Shown here in pieces: positions 4,058 to 5,751 of a DNA stretch of 5,751 nt (its first letter is position 1; every line of letters begins with the position of its first letter). Below the pieces are notes generated by a model. That model did not search any database. It was not told where the DNA came from and saw only the letters and a list, made by a program, of their open reading frames with translations. The stretch is from Phycisphaerae bacterium. GTDB lineage: Bacteria; Planctomycetota; Phycisphaerae; UBA1845; Fen-1342. The stretch spans positions 1 to 5,751 of the forward strand of contig JAGVEP010000033.1 in the NCBI GenBank assembly GCA_020058145.1, in the 5' to 3' direction. A program made the translations under genes and the position numbers.

Positions 4058-5068
4058 ATGATGATCCCGAATCGCATCCACCTGCTCGCCCACTCCAACC
4101 CGCTCGGACCGGACGCCCTGCGCTTCGGCTTCGCCGACGTCGCCGAGTACATCGCGTTCGCACGCGCGCACCTGCCGCCGCCGCTGCGGCTGACGTGCAG
4201 CATGCCGCTCATGGAGGCGGTCGAGCGCGACCGGCATGGCGGACGGAATGACGACGCACGGCGCATCCGCGATGTCCAGGCCGCGTTGAACGACCGGCGG
4301 ACGCTCGCGATCGTCGCCGCCAGTGGCGGAGCCTATTTCACCCGGCTGTTGCCACACCTCGATTTCGGCGGCTTGCGTGAGCGCGCTACGCCCCTGTGGG
4401 CACTGGGTTTCAGCGAAATGACCACGCTCGTAGGGGTGGTCGCCAGCTACTCGCAGGGACGCGGGCTCTATTGGCTGTGCCCGAATTGGCTTTCCTCGCA
4501 AATAAAGCCGGCCGAAGCCGCACGCGCCGCACTGGCCGAATTCTGGCGCACATTACCGGACGTTATCGCCGGCCGGGCTCCGTCGCACGTGCAGTATCTG
4601 CACTTTGGTCCCATCACAGGCGAGCTGGTCTCGGGCCGGCTTCGCTCGGGAACCGTGCGATTGGTCGGCGGGTGTCTCGCCGTGCTGACGCCGATCCTGG
4701 CGGGCGCGCTCGGCCGCCGGTTGCGCCCCGACGGTAAGTGGCTCATCCTCGAAGACATCAAGGAGGCGCCCTACCGGCTCGATCGGCACCTCGCGGCCCT
4801 GAAAATCGCGGGGTGGTTGGAGCGGGCGGCCGGCCTGCTACTCGGGGACTTCCACATGCTGCACGAGGACACGCAACCGGCGGTGCTGGAGCTGCTGAAG
4901 TATCACTTGCCGGCCAACGGACGGACTCCAGTGGTTACCACCCGCCAATTCGGGCACGTCTGGCCGCTGGTACCGGTCCCGTTGAATCGGCCGCTGGCAC
5001 TTGAGGTGCGCGGGCAAACGGTGACCATCGGCCCACGCACGCCGGCACCCGGGCACCCAGGCACGTAG
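4058..5068 (+). CDS. Peptidase S66 family protein (LD-carboxypeptidase-like)
   Basis: S66 enzymes are serine carboxypeptidases; LdcA trims the terminal D-Ala from cytoplasmic muropeptide tetrapeptides during wall recycling, and MccF hydrolyses microcin C. The family pattern is visible in order: IHLLAHSNPLG (7-17, for the usual IgvvAPSgp), AIVAASGGAYFTRLLPHLDF (84-103), LGFSEMTTL (116-124, for GYSDiTaL), LILEDIKEAPYRLDRHL (229-245) with the likely catalytic Glu232, and FGHVWPLVPVPLN (298-310) with the likely catalytic His300. The nucleophile loop reads SGGAYFTRLLP in place of RGGYG-x-x-RLLP, so the Ser nucleophile is not obvious; Ser89 or Thr95 are the nearest hydroxyls. No signal peptide is evident. 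Two ATGs in tandem (4058, 4061) could serve as the start and there is no Shine-Dalgarno sequence. Family membership is confident; activity and substrate are uncertain. Confidence 0.82.
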   Translation: MMIPNRIHLLAHSNPLGPDALRFGFADVAEYIAFARAHLPPPLRLTCSMPLMEAVERDRHGGRNDDARRIRDVQAALNDRRTLAIVAASGGAYFTRLLPHLDFGGLRERATPLWALGFSEMTTLVGVVASYSQGRGLYWLCPNWLSSQIKPAEAARAALAEFWRTLPDVIAGRAPSHVQYLHFGPITGELVSGRLRSGTVRLVGGCLAVLTPILAGALGRRLRPDGKWLILEDIKEAPYRLDRHLAALKIAGWLERAAGLLLGDFHMLHEDTQPAVLELLKYHLPANGRTPVVTTRQFGHVWPLVPVPLNRPLALEVRGQTVTIGPRTPAPGHPGT

Positions 5069-5185
5069 GCCAGCAGGGGCACCCTCCGTCCCTTCGCCCA
5101 CAAGTCCTGCGGGGTTCGTGACACTTTAGGCGGCCCGTTTTCGACATGGCGACGGGTTAAGGTCGCTAGCGCTGGCCGGGGGGGG

Positions 5186-5214
5186 TTGGTTCGGCGTGGC
5201 CCGACCTGTAGAAT
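5186..5214 (+). promoter_or_regulatory. Candidate promoter for the secreted mini-protein
   Basis: TTGGTT (5186-5191) and TAGAAT (5209-5214, 5 of 6 matches) are 17 bases apart. The start would be near 5221, giving a leader of about 180 bases. A run of eight G directly abuts the -35 box. Confidence 0.45.
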
Positions 5215-5340
5215 GGGGTTGTCGTGGGAAACCGGGGCTGCGACCCGTGGGGGCCGCGCGGTGTTCCCGCCAGGCGCCAGTGGGTGGTACGGGCGTCCCG
5301 GTCGTCGCCGAAACGGACAAGATAGCCGTACGACAAAGCG

Positions 5341-5378
5341 CCTGGACAGGTCGATCTCGTCGGCGGCGACTGTCCGGG
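5341..5378 (+). repeat. Leader hairpin before the secreted mini-protein
   Basis: CCTGGACAG (5341-5349) pairs with CTGTCCGGG (5370-5378) over nine positions with one T-G wobble, around a 20-base loop. The stem ends 6 bases before the Shine-Dalgarno site, so folding could affect translation. No known riboswitch pattern is recognised. Confidence 0.4.
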
Positions 5379-5384
5379 TCGCGC

Positions 5385-5390
5385 GGAGGA
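5385..5390 (+). promoter_or_regulatory. Ribosome binding site of the mini-protein gene
   Basis: GGAGGA lies 9 bases before the ATG at 5400. It is a near-consensus Shine-Dalgarno sequence and supports this start over the in-frame ATG at 5196. Confidence 0.8.
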
Positions 5391-5399
5391 GCAAGGGCC

Positions 5400-5666
5400 A
5401 TGTCAGCCAAGGTGCGGGTAGCGAGTTGTGTGGTTGCGGTCGGGTTGCTGGTCGCTGGGAGTGCAAGTGGGCAGGATGCGGGCGCGATTGTGGGCTGGGG
5501 CCAGCAAGTCGTCGTGCCCCAGTCTGAGCTAGCGGACCTCGTCGCCGTCGCGGGGGGCTTGTACCATAACCTCGGCCTGAAGGCCTTCTACGGCGACCTG
5601 AACTGCGACGGCGTCGTGAATTTCGACGACATCGACGTTTTCGTGGCCCTCCTCAGCGGCGGTTGA
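5400..5666 (+). CDS. Secreted mini-protein: one RCC1-type repeat plus dockerin-like calcium loop
   Basis: This is an 88-residue predicted exported protein of unknown function. Residues 1-24 look like a Sec signal peptide (KVR then a hydrophobic VASCVVAVGLLVAG, then SASG-QD). Next is a single RCC1-type unit: AIVGWG (29-34), then LVAVAGGLYHNLGLK (47-61). The C-terminus GDLNCDGVVNFDDIDVFVALLSGG is one dockerin-like F-hand with calcium ligand positions Asp66, Asn68, Asp70, Asn74 and Asp77. In planctomycete-type proteins, as I know them, several RCC1 units precede a paired or terminal loop of this kind and the proteins are much longer. This one may therefore be a collapsed copy that lost inner repeats. 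The reading frame is intact and has its own ribosome site. Cohesin-type partners are not known for such loops here. Confidence 0.75.
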   Translation: MSAKVRVASCVVAVGLLVAGSASGQDAGAIVGWGQQVVVPQSELADLVAVAGGLYHNLGLKAFYGDLNCDGVVNFDDIDVFVALLSGG

Positions 5667-5674
5667 GCCAACGA

Positions 5675-5689
5675 TCCGCCCTGCGCGGA
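5675..5689 (+). terminator. Weak hairpin after the mini-protein gene
   Basis: TCCGC and GCGGA pair around a 5-base loop, 9 bases after the stop codon. No T-run follows, so termination here is only a possibility. Confidence 0.2.
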
Positions 5690-5703
5690 AGCCCATCAGA
5701 ACA

Positions 5704-5751
5704 CGAAGCGCCAGCGAGTGAGACCAGGAGGACGCACTCGCTGGCGCTTCG
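5704..5751. repeat. Perfect 17-bp inverted repeat at the window end
   Basis: CGAAGCGCCAGCGAGTG (5704-5720) is matched exactly in reverse complement at 5735-5751, around a 14-base loop. The right arm reaches the last base, so the repeat may extend further. It could be the terminator of the mini-protein gene, with any T-tail beyond the window, or a REP-like palindrome. Similar GCGCCAGCGAG strings seem familiar from planctomycete intergenic DNA, but I cannot confirm that here. Confidence 0.85.

Larger units (their letters stand above)
5069..5399 (+). other. 331-base non-coding region before the secreted mini-protein
   Basis: I find no credible gene. A frame open from 5196 runs into the next gene, but it adds 68 residues before the signal peptide with no recognisable motif. 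The region holds a run of eight G (5178-5185), a candidate promoter, a leader hairpin and a Shine-Dalgarno site. No clear terminator for the upstream peptidase gene is visible. Confidence 0.6.

Noticed and set aside
2907..4058. Long plus-strand open frame opposite dus (383 codons)
   Set aside because: It is Arg/His/Pro-rich with no family motif and mirrors the well-supported dus gene. Such antisense frames are expected in GC-rich DNA.
5196..5399. N-terminal extension of the mini-protein to an ATG at 5196
   Set aside because: It would bury the signal peptide, includes the likely -10 box and has no ribosome site; the ATG at 5400 has GGAGGA 9 bases upstream.
5126..5410. Minus-strand open frames in the non-coding region before the mini-protein
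   Set aside because: Pro/Arg-rich translation, no ribosome site and no recognisable domain.
1..5751. tRNA, rRNA, CRISPR array, insertion sequence or prophage
   Set aside because: No cloverleaf arms, conserved rRNA strings, spaced direct repeats, transposase motifs or attachment sites were seen on either strand.

Overview
The window looks like a piece of a GC-rich planctomycete chromosome, possibly from the Phycisphaerae. The clearest sign is the small secreted protein near the right end. It joins an RCC1-type WG/AVAGG repeat to a GDLNCDG dockerin-like calcium loop, a pairing I associate with planctomycete surface proteins. The Asp-ligand ferredoxin, the tRNA-dihydrouridine synthase with a divergent N-terminus and the sparse Shine-Dalgarno signals fit but do not prove this. 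The lineage is inferred from motifs, not from a search.

Left third (1-1465). The N-terminal part of chorismate synthase (aroC, minus strand) runs off the left edge. Divergent from it is a 98-residue BFD-type [2Fe-2S] protein. This is convergent, with a 16-base gap, to a small Pyrococcus-type single-cluster ferredoxin. A 489-base non-coding stretch follows. It carries the likely ferredoxin promoter, with a perfect 16-base palindrome over its -10/start region and two leader hairpins, and then the rpoN promoter region.

Middle (1466-4057). rpoN (sigma-54) is complete. It appears to have a good sigma-70 promoter (TTGACA-N17-TATTCT), immediately followed by a palindrome that also matches the sigma-54 -24/-12 consensus. 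This suggests that RpoN controls its own gene. rpoN is convergent, 13 bases apart, with a DusB-like tRNA-dihydrouridine synthase.

Right third (4026-5751). The dus gene and a peptidase S66 (LD-carboxypeptidase-like) gene diverge from a 32-base gap whose two -10 boxes overlap on opposite strands. The S66 protein keeps the Glu and His of the family's active site but has an unusual nucleophile loop. After a 331-base non-coding region comes the 88-residue secreted RCC1/dockerin mini-protein. The window ends in a perfect 17-base-pair inverted repeat.

The most notable pattern is that three genes (aroC, the BFD-type gene and dus) each have a TATAAT or CATAAT box only 7 or 8 bases before the ATG, with no Shine-Dalgarno sequence. 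This predicts leaderless mRNAs. The ferredoxin and the secreted mini-protein instead have strong Shine-Dalgarno sequences and long structured leaders. I see no mobile element, CRISPR array, tRNA or rRNA, and no wholly new multi-gene system. The interest lies in the promoter layouts and in two atypical proteins.
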